A model generated the notes under the pieces. The model did no database searches. It was not told where the DNA came from and saw only the letters and a list, made by a program, of their open reading frames with translations. Of a stretch of DNA of 15,050 nt, positions 1-6,570 are shown piece by piece. How positions within the stretch are numbered: the first letter of the stretch is position 1; the number at the start of each line of letters is the position of its first letter. Made by a program: the position numbers and the translations under genes. The stretch comes from CAZWCX01 sp964632945 (lineage in GTDB: Bacteria; Planctomycetota; MHYJ01; WSZJ01; CAZWCX01): NCBI GenBank assembly GCA_964632945.1, contig CAZWCX010000150.1, positions 1 to 15,050 of the forward strand, given 5' to 3'.

Positions 1-4
1 CGGG

Positions 5-712
5 ATGCACGTCTTCCCCAGCCTCGCCCGCTGGCGCGAGGCCCTGACCCGCGAGGCGCCTCGCTTCCGTTACTACCACGACAAGCTCCGCCTGCTCTGG
101 TCGATCGAGCCCCGCGGCATTTTCCTCGTGCGCGACGGGAACCTCCCGGCCGGCTCCATGATCATGACCTCCGACGTGCGCCGGTACCGGCGGCTGGCCT
201 TGACCCGCGACCGCTCCTGGGGGATGTTCCTGAAATTCCTGCTCGGCTTCTACGGCTACAAGGGGGAGATGGCCCAGCGATTCGCCGTGCTGGCGGCGGA
301 AGGCGCGGGCCTCCTTCGCGTACGCCGCGAGCGGCGGGAGCACGGGCCCGCAGGTCTCGCGCCGGCAAGCGAGCCGCGGTCGTCGGGCGCGTCTGCGGTC
401 ACTCCGCCGCCGGCCCCTCTCTTCCCCCCGGCGCGCCGGCGGGCCCACATCTTCGGCGGCATCGTCGCCGAAGAATGCCGCGGACGGGGCATCCTCAAGG
501 CGCTGCACGTTCATGCCGGACACTACGCTCGGGAACGGGGCGCCGACCGCCTGAGCGCGAACATCCTCGACGGCAACGCCCCAGCGCTCGCCGCAGCGCG
601 ATGGATCGGTTTCGTCGTGCAGGGGCGCAAGCGCGAGATCCCCGGCGACACGCTCTACATCGAACGCCGACTCGACCTCGCCCCCCCCGGGGGGGCGCCC
701 TGCGGCCCGTAG
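5..712 (+). CDS. GNAT-like acetyltransferase, probably 5'-truncated by the window edge
   Basis: The C-terminal half has a GNAT acetyl-CoA-binding signature: a beta strand, then a CRGRGILKAL turn-helix, then GADRLSANILDGNAPAL and a WIGF strand, the usual order of motifs A and B. The N-terminal half (about residues 1-105) looks like a diverged first half of the fold. A proline/arginine-rich linker (about residues 105-145) joins the two. The frame is open to the first base of the window, so the ATG at 5 may be internal and no Shine-Dalgarno can be judged. The last codons cross a C8-G7 run at 681-695, so the exact C-terminus would change with a one-base length error. The acyl acceptor cannot be predicted. 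The GNAT call is fairly safe; the start is not. Confidence 0.65.
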   Translation: MHVFPSLARWREALTREAPRFRYYHDKLRLLWSIEPRGIFLVRDGNLPAGSMIMTSDVRRYRRLALTRDRSWGMFLKFLLGFYGYKGEMAQRFAVLAAEGAGLLRVRRERREHGPAGLAPASEPRSSGASAVTPPPAPLFPPARRRAHIFGGIVAEECRGRGILKALHVHAGHYARERGADRLSANILDGNAPALAAARWIGFVVQGRKREIPGDTLYIERRLDLAPPGGAPCGP

Positions 713-725
713 ACCGGGCGGCCCC

Positions 726-755
726 CCGGGACCCGGCATGTCCGCCGGGCCCCGG
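726..755 (+). terminator. Terminator-like hairpin without a T tract
   Basis: An inverted repeat, CCGGGACCCGGC and GCCGGGCCCCGG around a 6-nt loop, forms a 12-position stem with one mismatch. It starts 13 nt after the stop codon of the GNAT-like gene. No T run follows, so this is a 3'-end hairpin rather than a classic intrinsic terminator. Confidence 0.4.
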
Positions 756-853
756 ACCCTCCCGATCTCCCCGGACCCCGCCGCCCGCGGCGAGCGGAGC
801 ACGTCCCGCCGCACCCGGCCACGGCGGGTCGGAGGTCGCGTGCCGTGTAGTTC

Positions 854-882
854 TTGCACCCTCCGGAACCTCGCGGTACTCT
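854..882 (+). promoter_or_regulatory. Sigma70-like promoter for the DUF1232-like/EF-G pair
   Basis: TTGCAC (854-859), a 17-bp spacer and TACTCT (877-882) match the -35 and -10 consensus in four positions each. Transcription would start near 889, leaving a leader of about 33 nt before the ATG at 922. It lies in a locally AT-richer stretch of an otherwise very GC-rich spacer. Confidence 0.5.
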
Positions 883-921
883 ATCCATTCCCAGTCTTGG
901 GCCCAGCCGAGGTTTCTCGTC

Positions 922-1737
922 ATGTTGAGATTCACGGGGCTCGACGATCTGCGCAACTCCGCGTTCTATCCGCGCACGTCGGATGAACTCGAAGCGAGCA
1001 AGCGCGGTCTCGACGCCAATTTCGAAACCCGCATCCAGCAACACGAGCGTGCCCCGCGGGCGGTCATCGCCGCTGCGGAAACGCTCATTGCGTTTCTCCG
1101 GGATGCCACGCGCACCCAGGACTACGACCGCGAGGCCCTCGCGGTCGCCGCCCTGCGCTACCTGTTCGGCGAGTCGGATGCCATCCCCGACACCGTCGAA
1201 TTCGGCGGCTACCTGGACGACTCCATCATCCTCGATGCCGTCGTCGGGCTGATCGCGCCGGCGGCGCACAGCCAATCCGGCGGGGACGCGCCGGTCGTGG
1301 CGCCGGCATCGAATCCGGCGGCCGGAAGCCCCGCGTCGATGGTCGGCGATCCGGTGGCGAAGTCGCGCCCCTCCCCGGGAGAACCGCAGTCACCGGGCGC
1401 CGCGAAGCCCGTGCGTGCGGCGACGAACAAGTCGCCCGCGGCCGGGAAATCGGTCCGCGCGACCAAGAAGCCGTCCGCGTCGGGCAAGTCGTCCCGCGCG
1501 CCGGGGAAGAAGTCGACGACCGCCAAGTCGCCCAAGTCCGGCTCGACCCGCAAGGGCACGGCCGGCACCGCCAAATCCCCGGTGCGAAAAAAGAAGTCCG
1601 CCGGCCGCGCCTCCGGTTCCCGCCGACCCTCCGGGTCTGCCGGATCCGCCGCCGGTTCCCGCTCGCGCCCCGCACGACCCCGTTCCCGGTCCTCCGCGGC
1701 CCGATCGCGACGCCCCGGCCGCGGCCGGAAACCGTAA
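922..1737 (+). CDS. DUF1232-like protein with a histone-H1-like basic tail
   Basis: This is a 271-aa protein. The ATG at 922 is chosen because GAGG lies 9 nt upstream and a promoter sits just before it; the frame is open further upstream, but that part looks non-coding. Residues 1-110 are mostly helical. Residues 74-110 resemble the YkvA/DUF1232 signature: an ALRYLF strand or helix, then DAIPD, then GGYLDDSIILDAVVGLI. From about residue 154 to the end the chain is low-complexity Lys/Arg/Ser/Ala/Pro with repeated AAK, KSP and GKS-type units, like the tails of bacterial histone-H1-like or AlgP-like proteins. Such tails bind DNA or other polyanions in known cases; here that is inference. The EF-G gene follows 27 nt downstream and is probably co-transcribed. 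The function is unknown. Confidence 0.75.
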   Translation: MLRFTGLDDLRNSAFYPRTSDELEASKRGLDANFETRIQQHERAPRAVIAAAETLIAFLRDATRTQDYDREALAVAALRYLFGESDAIPDTVEFGGYLDDSIILDAVVGLIAPAAHSQSGGDAPVVAPASNPAAGSPASMVGDPVAKSRPSPGEPQSPGAAKPVRAATNKSPAAGKSVRATKKPSASGKSSRAPGKKSTTAKSPKSGSTRKGTAGTAKSPVRKKKSAGRASGSRRPSGSAGSAAGSRSRPARPRSRSSAARSRRPGRGRKP

Positions 1738-1764
1738 CCGCCCGACCCCTACCCAGGCGCCGTC

Positions 1765-3825
1765 ATGCTCGAGAAGACCCGAAACTTCGGCATCATCGCC
1801 CATATCGATGCCGGCAAGACCACCACGTCCGAGCGCGTGCTCTTCTACACCGACCGCGAACACAAGATGGGCGAGGTCGATGACGGGACCACCACGATGG
1901 ATTGGCGAGAGGAGGAGCGGAAGCGCGGCATCACCATCACCAGCGCCGCTACCACCTGCCGCTGGAAGGGGCACCGCTTCAACCTGATCGATACGCCGGG
2001 TCACGTGGACTTCACGGCCGAGGTCGAACGGTCGCTGCGCGTGCTGGACGGCGCCATCGGCGTCTTCTGCGGAGTCGGCGGCGTGGAGGCGCAGTCCGAG
2101 ACCGTGTGGCGCCAGGCCGATCGCTACAAGGTCCCGCGGCTGGCCTTCGTCAACAAGCTCGATCGCCTGGGCGCGAGTTTTCCCCGGGTCCTGGATGCCC
2201 TGGTCAAGAAACTGGGCGTGCGGATCCTCCCCGTCACGTGGCCCGTCGGCGAGGAGTCCCGCTTCGAGGCGGTGATCGATCTCATCGACATGAAGGCCGT
2301 GTGGTTCTCGGACGCCGACAAGGGCAAGACCTTCGAGGTCCGCGACATCCCGCCCGAGTACGAGGAGGTCGCGCGCCGTCAGCGGGACTTCCTGGTCGAA
2401 AAGGTGGCGGAGAACGTCGATGCGCTCGCGGAAAAGTACCTGTCGGGCCAGGAGATCGGGCGGGACGAACTCATCGCGGGGATCCGCGAGGCGACGCTTG
2501 CCTACAAGCTGACCCCCGTCTTTTGCGGCTCTTCGCTTCGGAACAAGGGCGTGCAGATCCTTCTCGACGGCGTGGTGCGCTACCTGCCGTCGCCGCTCGA
2601 CATGCCGCCGGTGGAGGGAATCGAACCCCACACGCAGAAGAAGATCACCCGCCGGCCGGATCCGAAGGACCATTTCTGCGCGCTGGCCTTCAAGACCGAC
2701 ACGGACATCCACGGCGAGCTGACCTACTTGCGCATCTACTCCGGGACTGCGCGGACCGGCGAAGTCGTTCTCAACCCCCGGACGAACAAGAAGGAACGGA
2801 TCAACCGCCTGGTCCTTCTCCACGCCAACGAGCGGGAAGCGACCGAACGGGCGTCGGCGGGCGAGATCATCGGCATGGTGGGATTGAAACACACCGTGAC
2901 CGGGGACACCCTCTGCCAGCTCGGGCATACGATCGTGCTCGGCGCCATGCACTTTCCGGAACCGGTCATCTCGATGGCGATCGAGCCGAAGACTTCGGCG
3001 GATCGCGATAAACTGGTCGAGGTGCTCGGCACGATGGCCAAGGACGATCCTACCTTCACCGTGCGCAGCGACGAGGACACCGGGCAGATGATCGTGTCGG
3101 GCATGGGCGAGTTGCACCTGGAAATCATCAAGAATCGCATGCTGTCCGACTTCAAAGTGCCCGCCAATGTCGGCGAGCCGCGGGTTGCCTACAAGGAGAC
3201 CGCCCAGCATGCGGCCGTGGGGGAGGGAGTCTTCCATAAGAAGGTCGGCGAGAAGATGCAATTCGCGAAAGTGCGGGTGGAGGTATCCCCCTCGCCCGAT
3301 ACGGTGCAGGCGAAGATCCTGAATCAGGCGCCGCCGGACCAGTTGCCCCGCCAGTTCGTCCCGCTCGTGGAGGAGGGGGTCCGCAGCGCAGCGACCGGCG
3401 GCGGGGCCGCCGGCTACCCGATGATCAACATCGCGGTGCGTATCGTGGGCGGCGAATACAACAGCGCCGAGGCCAGCGAGGTGGCCTACTCGGCGGCCGG
3501 CGCCCTCGCGCTCCGCGACGCCCTGGAGAAGGCCGGCTCGCTCCTGCTCGAACCGATCATGAAGCTCGACGTGACGGTGCCCGAAGAGTACCTGGGCGAC
3601 GTCCTCAATGACCTCAATCGCCGCCGATGCACGATCTCCGACGTGGACAGCATGGAGAATGCCCGCGTCATCAAGGGCACGGTCCCGATCGCCGAGATGT
3701 TCGGGTACGCGACCACGCTCCGCTCGCTGACCCAGGGGCGGGGCAGCTACAGTCTGGAACCTTGCGACTATCGGCCCATCCCGGAGGCGATCCGCAAGAC
3801 CCTGTTCGGCGAGATCATGTTCTAG
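1765..3825 (+). CDS. Elongation factor G paralogue (EF-G2 / spdEFG2-like)
   Basis: This 686-aa translational GTPase has the full EF-G domain order. The G motifs are AHIDAGKTT at 12-20, DTPGHVDF at 76-83, NKLD at 130-133 and GSS at 255-257, and a conserved switch I ends in GITITSAATT. The C-terminal domain V is canonical (GYATTLRSLTQGRGSYS). Domain IV is not canonical. Loop 1 reads VGEKMQF (494-500) where translocases have GGRGQ(Y/F). Loop 2 reads GEYNSAEASE (563-572), with Asn566 at the place of the conserved translocation His (E. coli His583). The loop 1 form recalls the mtEFG2/spdEFG2 class, which works with RRF in ribosome recycling. No rpsL, rpsG or tuf gene is adjacent, as expected for a second EF-G. 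The ATG has no clear Shine-Dalgarno and lies 27 nt after the previous stop, so translational coupling is possible. EF-G family is certain; the recycling role is inferred. Confidence 0.95.
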   Translation: MLEKTRNFGIIAHIDAGKTTTSERVLFYTDREHKMGEVDDGTTTMDWREEERKRGITITSAATTCRWKGHRFNLIDTPGHVDFTAEVERSLRVLDGAIGVFCGVGGVEAQSETVWRQADRYKVPRLAFVNKLDRLGASFPRVLDALVKKLGVRILPVTWPVGEESRFEAVIDLIDMKAVWFSDADKGKTFEVRDIPPEYEEVARRQRDFLVEKVAENVDALAEKYLSGQEIGRDELIAGIREATLAYKLTPVFCGSSLRNKGVQILLDGVVRYLPSPLDMPPVEGIEPHTQKKITRRPDPKDHFCALAFKTDTDIHGELTYLRIYSGTARTGEVVLNPRTNKKERINRLVLLHANEREATERASAGEIIGMVGLKHTVTGDTLCQLGHTIVLGAMHFPEPVISMAIEPKTSADRDKLVEVLGTMAKDDPTFTVRSDEDTGQMIVSGMGELHLEIIKNRMLSDFKVPANVGEPRVAYKETAQHAAVGEGVFHKKVGEKMQFAKVRVEVSPSPDTVQAKILNQAPPDQLPRQFVPLVEEGVRSAATGGGAAGYPMINIAVRIVGGEYNSAEASEVAYSAAGALALRDALEKAGSLLLEPIMKLDVTVPEEYLGDVLNDLNRRRCTISDVDSMENARVIKGTVPIAEMFGYATTLRSLTQGRGSYSLEPCDYRPIPEAIRKTLFGEIMF

Positions 3826-3839
3826 CCCGGATTCTTCCC

Positions 3840-3859
3840 GAAGCCGCGGCCGCGGCTTC
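3840..3859 (+). terminator. 20-bp perfect palindrome after the EF-G gene
   Basis: GAAGCCGCGG followed at once by its reverse complement lies 14 nt after the EF-G stop. In RNA it would form a stem of about 8 bp with a 4-nt loop. No T tract follows. It may stop or stabilise the EF-G transcript. A weaker ACCGGG/CCCGGT pair follows at 3881-3900. Confidence 0.4.
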
Positions 3860-3972
3860 CTGAATCATTCGGGCCCGCCGACCGGGTGCGATCGCCCGGT
3901 CCGGGAGCGCCGGCAGTCACGCCGCCGCGGCCGCAAGCCCGTGGCGGTGCTTCCCCCGTCAGGAGATCCGCC

Positions 3973-4359
3973 GTGTCCTCCGATCGAATCGTGCTGGCGG
4001 GACTTCGCTTCCACGGCCATCACGGGGTCACTCCCGAGGAACGGAGCGTCGGGGGGGCGTACGAGATGGACCTGGAGCTGGTGTGCGATCTGCGGCGCGC
4101 GGCGGAATCCGACGGCCTGGAAGACACCGTCGACTACTCCCTCGTGCGCGAGGCCGCCCTGGCCGTGGCGCTCGGACCGTCGTGCGCCTTGCTCGAGACC
4201 CTTGCGGAGCGCACGGCCGCCGCGGTGTTGGGCGCGTTTCCGTCGGCGGAGCGCGTCCGCATCCGGGTCCGCAAATCCACCCCGCCGGGAATGCCGGACG
4301 TGGCTTGGGCCGGCGTCGAGATCGAGCGCGATCGTGGCTGGGGGAAGGACCCCGCCTGA
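3973..4359 (+). CDS. folB: Dihydroneopterin aldolase
   Basis: This 128-aa cytosolic enzyme converts 7,8-dihydroneopterin to 6-hydroxymethyl-7,8-dihydropterin plus glycolaldehyde in folate synthesis. The family marks are all present. The N-terminal GLRFHGHHGVTPEER carries Glu22, DTVDYS carries Tyr55, ETLAER carries Glu75, and a late RVRKSTPP carries Lys101. These match the catalytic or pterin-binding Glu22, Tyr54 and Lys100 of the S. aureus enzyme. The GTG start at 3973 is set by AGGAG at 3961-3965 with 7-nt spacing, and it gives normal family length and numbering; a longer open frame upstream is not needed. No other folate gene is in the window. The gene lies 147 bp downstream of the EF-G gene, after a palindrome, and converges on rimJ. 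Confidence 0.93.
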   Translation: MSSDRIVLAGLRFHGHHGVTPEERSVGGAYEMDLELVCDLRRAAESDGLEDTVDYSLVREAALAVALGPSCALLETLAERTAAAVLGAFPSAERVRIRVRKSTPPGMPDVAWAGVEIERDRGWGKDPA

Positions 4360-4682
4360 CCGGCCGCGGGCCGCTCCGTCCCCCGGCGTCCCCCTGCGAC
4401 CCCCGCGTGCCAAACCCATCGCCCCCGTTCCGTCCCGTCTCCGACGGCGTGCGTTTTCCGGGGCGATCCTCCCGCGATCGGGGAGCGGACCGGGCGTACG
4501 GAAATCCGACCCCGGGGCGCTCCGGCAAGCGATGCCGGGCTGGGCCCTCTGCGCGGGGGGGAAGGGATTCGGAGCGCGGTTCGGGGGAGGGGGGCGGATC
4601 GCGGGGGGATCGCGGGGCGTTTCGGGAGGCGACGCGGAGAGCTGCTCGGGGAGCGATTCGGAGCCGGCCGTTCGGGGGAAGA
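4360..4682. other. Convergent spacer with G-run cluster (possible G-quadruplex) and no gene
   Basis: I see no credible coding sequence in these 323 bp between folB (+) and rimJ (-). From 4555 to 4626 the plus strand holds clustered G runs: G7 at 4555-4561, G5 at 4583-4587, G6 at 4589-4594, G6 at 4603-4608 and G4 at 4614-4617. The loops are 1 to about 20 nt. A four-tract quadruplex could form at 4583-4617 in plus-strand DNA or in the folB 3' RNA. Nothing else stands out. Confidence 0.5.
4596..4617. repeat. Perfect 11-bp tandem duplication
   Basis: GGATCGCGGGG occurs twice head to tail, at 4596-4606 and 4607-4617, inside the G-run cluster. It looks like a replication-slippage duplication and supplies two of the G tracts. 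Confidence 0.7.
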
Positions 4683-5282
4683 TCAGGGCGCCGCGGTTGG
4701 CAGGTTCCCGGGGTGCGTCCGGGACAGGAGAACGTGATCCCGCCAGGCGCCGGCGATGAAGAGATAGTCGCGCGCATATCCCTCCACGACGAAGTTCAGT
4801 CGGCGAAGCAATCGGCCGCTGCGCGTATTCTCGGGGATGTGGTTGGCCATGATCCGGTGCAATCCCAGGCTGCGGAAGACGTGGTCGATCGCCCCCTGCA
4901 GCGCCTCGGACATGTACCCTTGCCCCTCGAATCGCCGGCCAAGCCCGTATCCGAGATAGCACGCCTGAAACGGGCCCCGGACGATCTGGGTGAAGTTGCA
5001 GAATCCGACCGGCGCACCGCCGGGGTCGTTCCGCAGGAAGAGGACCAGGCGAAGCGCGCGATCCTCCAGCCGGTCAACCCGGGAACGGATCAGGCGCTCG
5101 CGCCAGTGTTCCGGGGTGAGAAAGTCGGGCGGTCGCGGCGGATCCCAGGGCGCGAAGTGTTCCAGATTCTCGCGGAAGAACTCGACCATCCGGGCGGCGT
5201 CTTCGGGCCCGGGCTGGGTCAACAGCAACCGGGCGGTCTTCAGCGTGACGGGCGAAGGGAGTTCCACGCGCGGCCGGTCCAT
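4683..5282 (-). CDS. rimJ: RimJ-type GNAT N-acetyltransferase
   Basis: This 199-aa protein aligns by eye with E. coli RimJ along its whole length. Shared blocks are NFTQIVRGPFQACYLGYGLG (97-115 region), the acetyl-CoA loop RRFEGQGYMSEAL (116-128), HRIMANHIPENTRSGRLL (142-159) and EGYARDYLFIAGAWRDHVLL (167-186). RimJ acetylates the N-terminus of ribosomal protein S5 from acetyl-CoA in the cytoplasm; the substrate here is inferred from the family. The ATG at 5282 leaves the expected N-terminal TARLLL strand intact; its Shine-Dalgarno is weak (GGGGA). It lies 69 nt downstream of the 109-aa gene on the same strand and is probably read from the promoter at 5724-5751. Confidence 0.88.
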   Translation of the reverse strand: MDRPRVELPSPVTLKTARLLLTQPGPEDAARMVEFFRENLEHFAPWDPPRPPDFLTPEHWRERLIRSRVDRLEDRALRLVLFLRNDPGGAPVGFCNFTQIVRGPFQACYLGYGLGRRFEGQGYMSEALQGAIDHVFRSLGLHRIMANHIPENTRSGRLLRRLNFVVEGYARDYLFIAGAWRDHVLLSRTHPGNLPTAAP

Positions 5283-5351
5283 GGCAGCGTCCCCGATTCC
5301 ACGGCGCGGTCGGGATCGTGCGGCGCGGAGAGAGCCCGGCGCCGAGTCGGT

Positions 5352-5681
5352 TCAGAGGATTTCTTCGACCTTCCCGCGCGCACCCGTGATGGAGATCGGC
5401 TGATACTCCACACGGACGCCGGTCCCGAGATGCGCCTTGAGAGCCTTGGCGAGCTGCCTGCCGATCTCGTTGGTCTTGCCGAGGTCGAAACTGGTGGGAC
5501 GATTGGCCATGTCCCAGTAGATCCGCATCCAGTGCTCGAAGCGCGCTTGCAGCTCCGCCGGAAGGCCCAGGACGTCCGGGGCGATCATTGCGGCGGTCTC
5601 GGGATCGTCATTCTCCGCGGAGAAGATCCCGGTGCTGCCCACCTCGGCCATGACGCGAAGACGTCGGGGGATTTCAGACAT
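5352..5681 (-). CDS. Uncharacterised 109-aa protein, co-oriented with rimJ
   Basis: I do not recognise this family. It is a short soluble protein without a signal peptide or membrane segment. An amphipathic helix-rich middle (LPAELQARFEHWMRIYWDMA, about 40-59) is followed by a Lys/Arg-rich helix (GRQLAKALKAHL) and an ending of beta character (GVRVEYQPISITGARGKVEEIL). The ATG at 5681 has a purine-rich GAGAGA a few nt upstream and a good promoter 43 bp further up, so the start is well supported. Longer forms of this frame run upstream through non-coding sequence and are rejected. rimJ follows 69 nt downstream, so the two probably share a transcript; whether they share a function is unknown. Confidence 0.75.
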   Translation of the reverse strand: MSEIPRRLRVMAEVGSTGIFSAENDDPETAAMIAPDVLGLPAELQARFEHWMRIYWDMANRPTSFDLGKTNEIGRQLAKALKAHLGTGVRVEYQPISITGARGKVEEIL

Positions 5682-5723
5682 GGCGGATCTCTCGACCGGG
5701 GTGTGCACGGGGGTCAGACCGTC

Positions 5724-5751
5724 AGTATACCGTTCCCGGCCGGATTCGCAA
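5724..5751 (-). promoter_or_regulatory. Sigma70-like promoter for the 109-aa gene and rimJ
   Basis: On the minus strand, TTGCGA (5751-5746), a 16-bp spacer and TATACT (5729-5724) match the consensus at 4/6 and 5/6 positions. The predicted start near 5717 gives a leader of about 36 nt before the ATG at 5681. This is the best promoter match in the window. Confidence 0.6.
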
Positions 5752-5980
5752 GGTACCGCGTCCGGTGCGCCGGTCGGGCGCGACCCTCCCGTCGCCCGCT
5801 CCCTCGACGCCCACCGGGGCGCTGCGGGGCGCATCCGTGCCGTAGGGGACTCCCGGGGCGTCGGGATCCGGCGCTGCTCCCCGCCTTGTGGAATCGATCC
5901 CGGACCTGCCCGGTCATTCGGAGGGGGCAGGCTTTCCGTCCCAGGCCTCCGGTCGTCCCCGCCCCGACGCGCGCGCCGGC

Positions 5981-6107
5981 ACGCAAGCCAGCCGGGCGTA
6001 TTCGCATGCCGACCGCGCGGCGTCGCGTGCCGACCGGGCACCGTCGAGTAGCGGCAATACCGTCGTCGCGTATCGGCCGGGTGCCATCGCATACCCGTCG
6101 GGTAGCG
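5981..6107. repeat. Degenerate tandem repeat, about six 21-bp units
   Basis: Units begin at 5981, 6002, 6023, 6044, 6066 and 6087, with spacings of 21, 21, 21, 22 and 21 bp. The clearest are TCGCATGCCGACCGCGCGG (6002), TCGCGTGCCGACCGGGCAC (6023), TCGCGTATCGGCCGGGTGC (6066) and TCGCATACCCGTCGGGTAG (6087). They share TCGC(A/G)T, a central CG and CGGG(T/C). The unit length equals seven codons or two helical turns, so it could be a decayed heptad-coding repeat or a phased protein-binding array. Confidence 0.55.
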
Positions 6108-6235
6108 TCACGATCCGGGCGTTCGCTCGGCACGCCGTTGGAGTGACCGAAGCACGGGACATCGTCCAGGGCGATCCGTCCGCGACGTCGAACGCCGCCC
6201 GCAGGAGAATTTTTCCAGTTCCGCCATTTTTTTCG

Positions 6236-6264
6236 TGCATTGAATATGTACGTTGCGGTAGAAT
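6236..6264 (+). promoter_or_regulatory. Candidate promoter for the phosphatase regulator
   Basis: A good -10, TAGAAT at 6259-6264, sits 17 bp downstream of a poor -35, TGCATT at 6236-6241. The AT-rich T5/T7 patch just upstream could act as an UP element. The leader to the ATG at 6571 would be about 300 nt. The weak -35 suggests activator dependence or a wrong call. Confidence 0.35.
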
Positions 6265-6570
6265 CCGGCAAGTCGAAAGGGAAGGACGGGCACCGGGACT
6301 CGTCCCCCGAAAGAGTGCCGCGGGTGCCGTCGGAGCAGGAAAGGCGACCCGAAGACGGAACCGCGTCCCGGATTCCCGGGCTCATTCATCTCCTCCCCCC
6401 ATCCTGGAATCGCAGAGCGGGTCAGACACCGACGAGAGCGAAGGCTGAGTTGTCATCGATGGATGCCGGAGGGCCGAAGCGCGCGTTCTCCGGCGGTGGT
6501 TCTGACGCGTCGAAAGAGACCGCGAGCCCTGTCAGGCCAGGCTCGCGGCCAGTGGGAGAGGATCCACGCC

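Larger units (their letters stand above)
5682..6570. other. 889-bp divergent spacer, no credible gene
   Basis: This region separates the minus-strand 109-aa gene from the plus-strand phosphatase regulator. It holds the promoter for the former (5724-5751), a degenerate 21-bp tandem repeat (5981-6107), an AT-rich patch with T5 and T7 runs (6210-6233) and a weaker promoter for the regulator (6236-6264). The remaining 300 nt to 6570 would be a long 5' leader. Open frames here, including a plus-strand ATG at 6463 in frame with the regulator, lack Shine-Dalgarno sites and have unconvincing composition. Confidence 0.6.

Noticed and set aside
1390..3261. A 623-codon open frame antisense to the EF-G gene
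   Set aside because: It is a mirror of a certain gene in GC-rich DNA, where antisense frames stay open because stop codons are rare. Similar antisense frames at 6532-8925 and 10341-12920 were rejected for the same reason.
5981..6107. CRISPR array
   Set aside because: The units are degenerate and directly abutting, with no unique spacers and no cas genes.
6108..6240. Short minus-strand frames starting in the AT-rich patch (for example an ATG followed by Ala-Glu-Leu-Glu-Lys)
   Set aside because: They have no Shine-Dalgarno, quickly become Arg/Ser-rich and resemble nothing known. The patch is better explained as promoter DNA.
6463..6570. N-terminal extension of the phosphatase regulator from the ATG at 6463
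   Set aside because: It adds 36 Arg/Pro/Ser-rich residues with no Shine-Dalgarno, while the ATG at 6571 has GGGAGAGG at good spacing.
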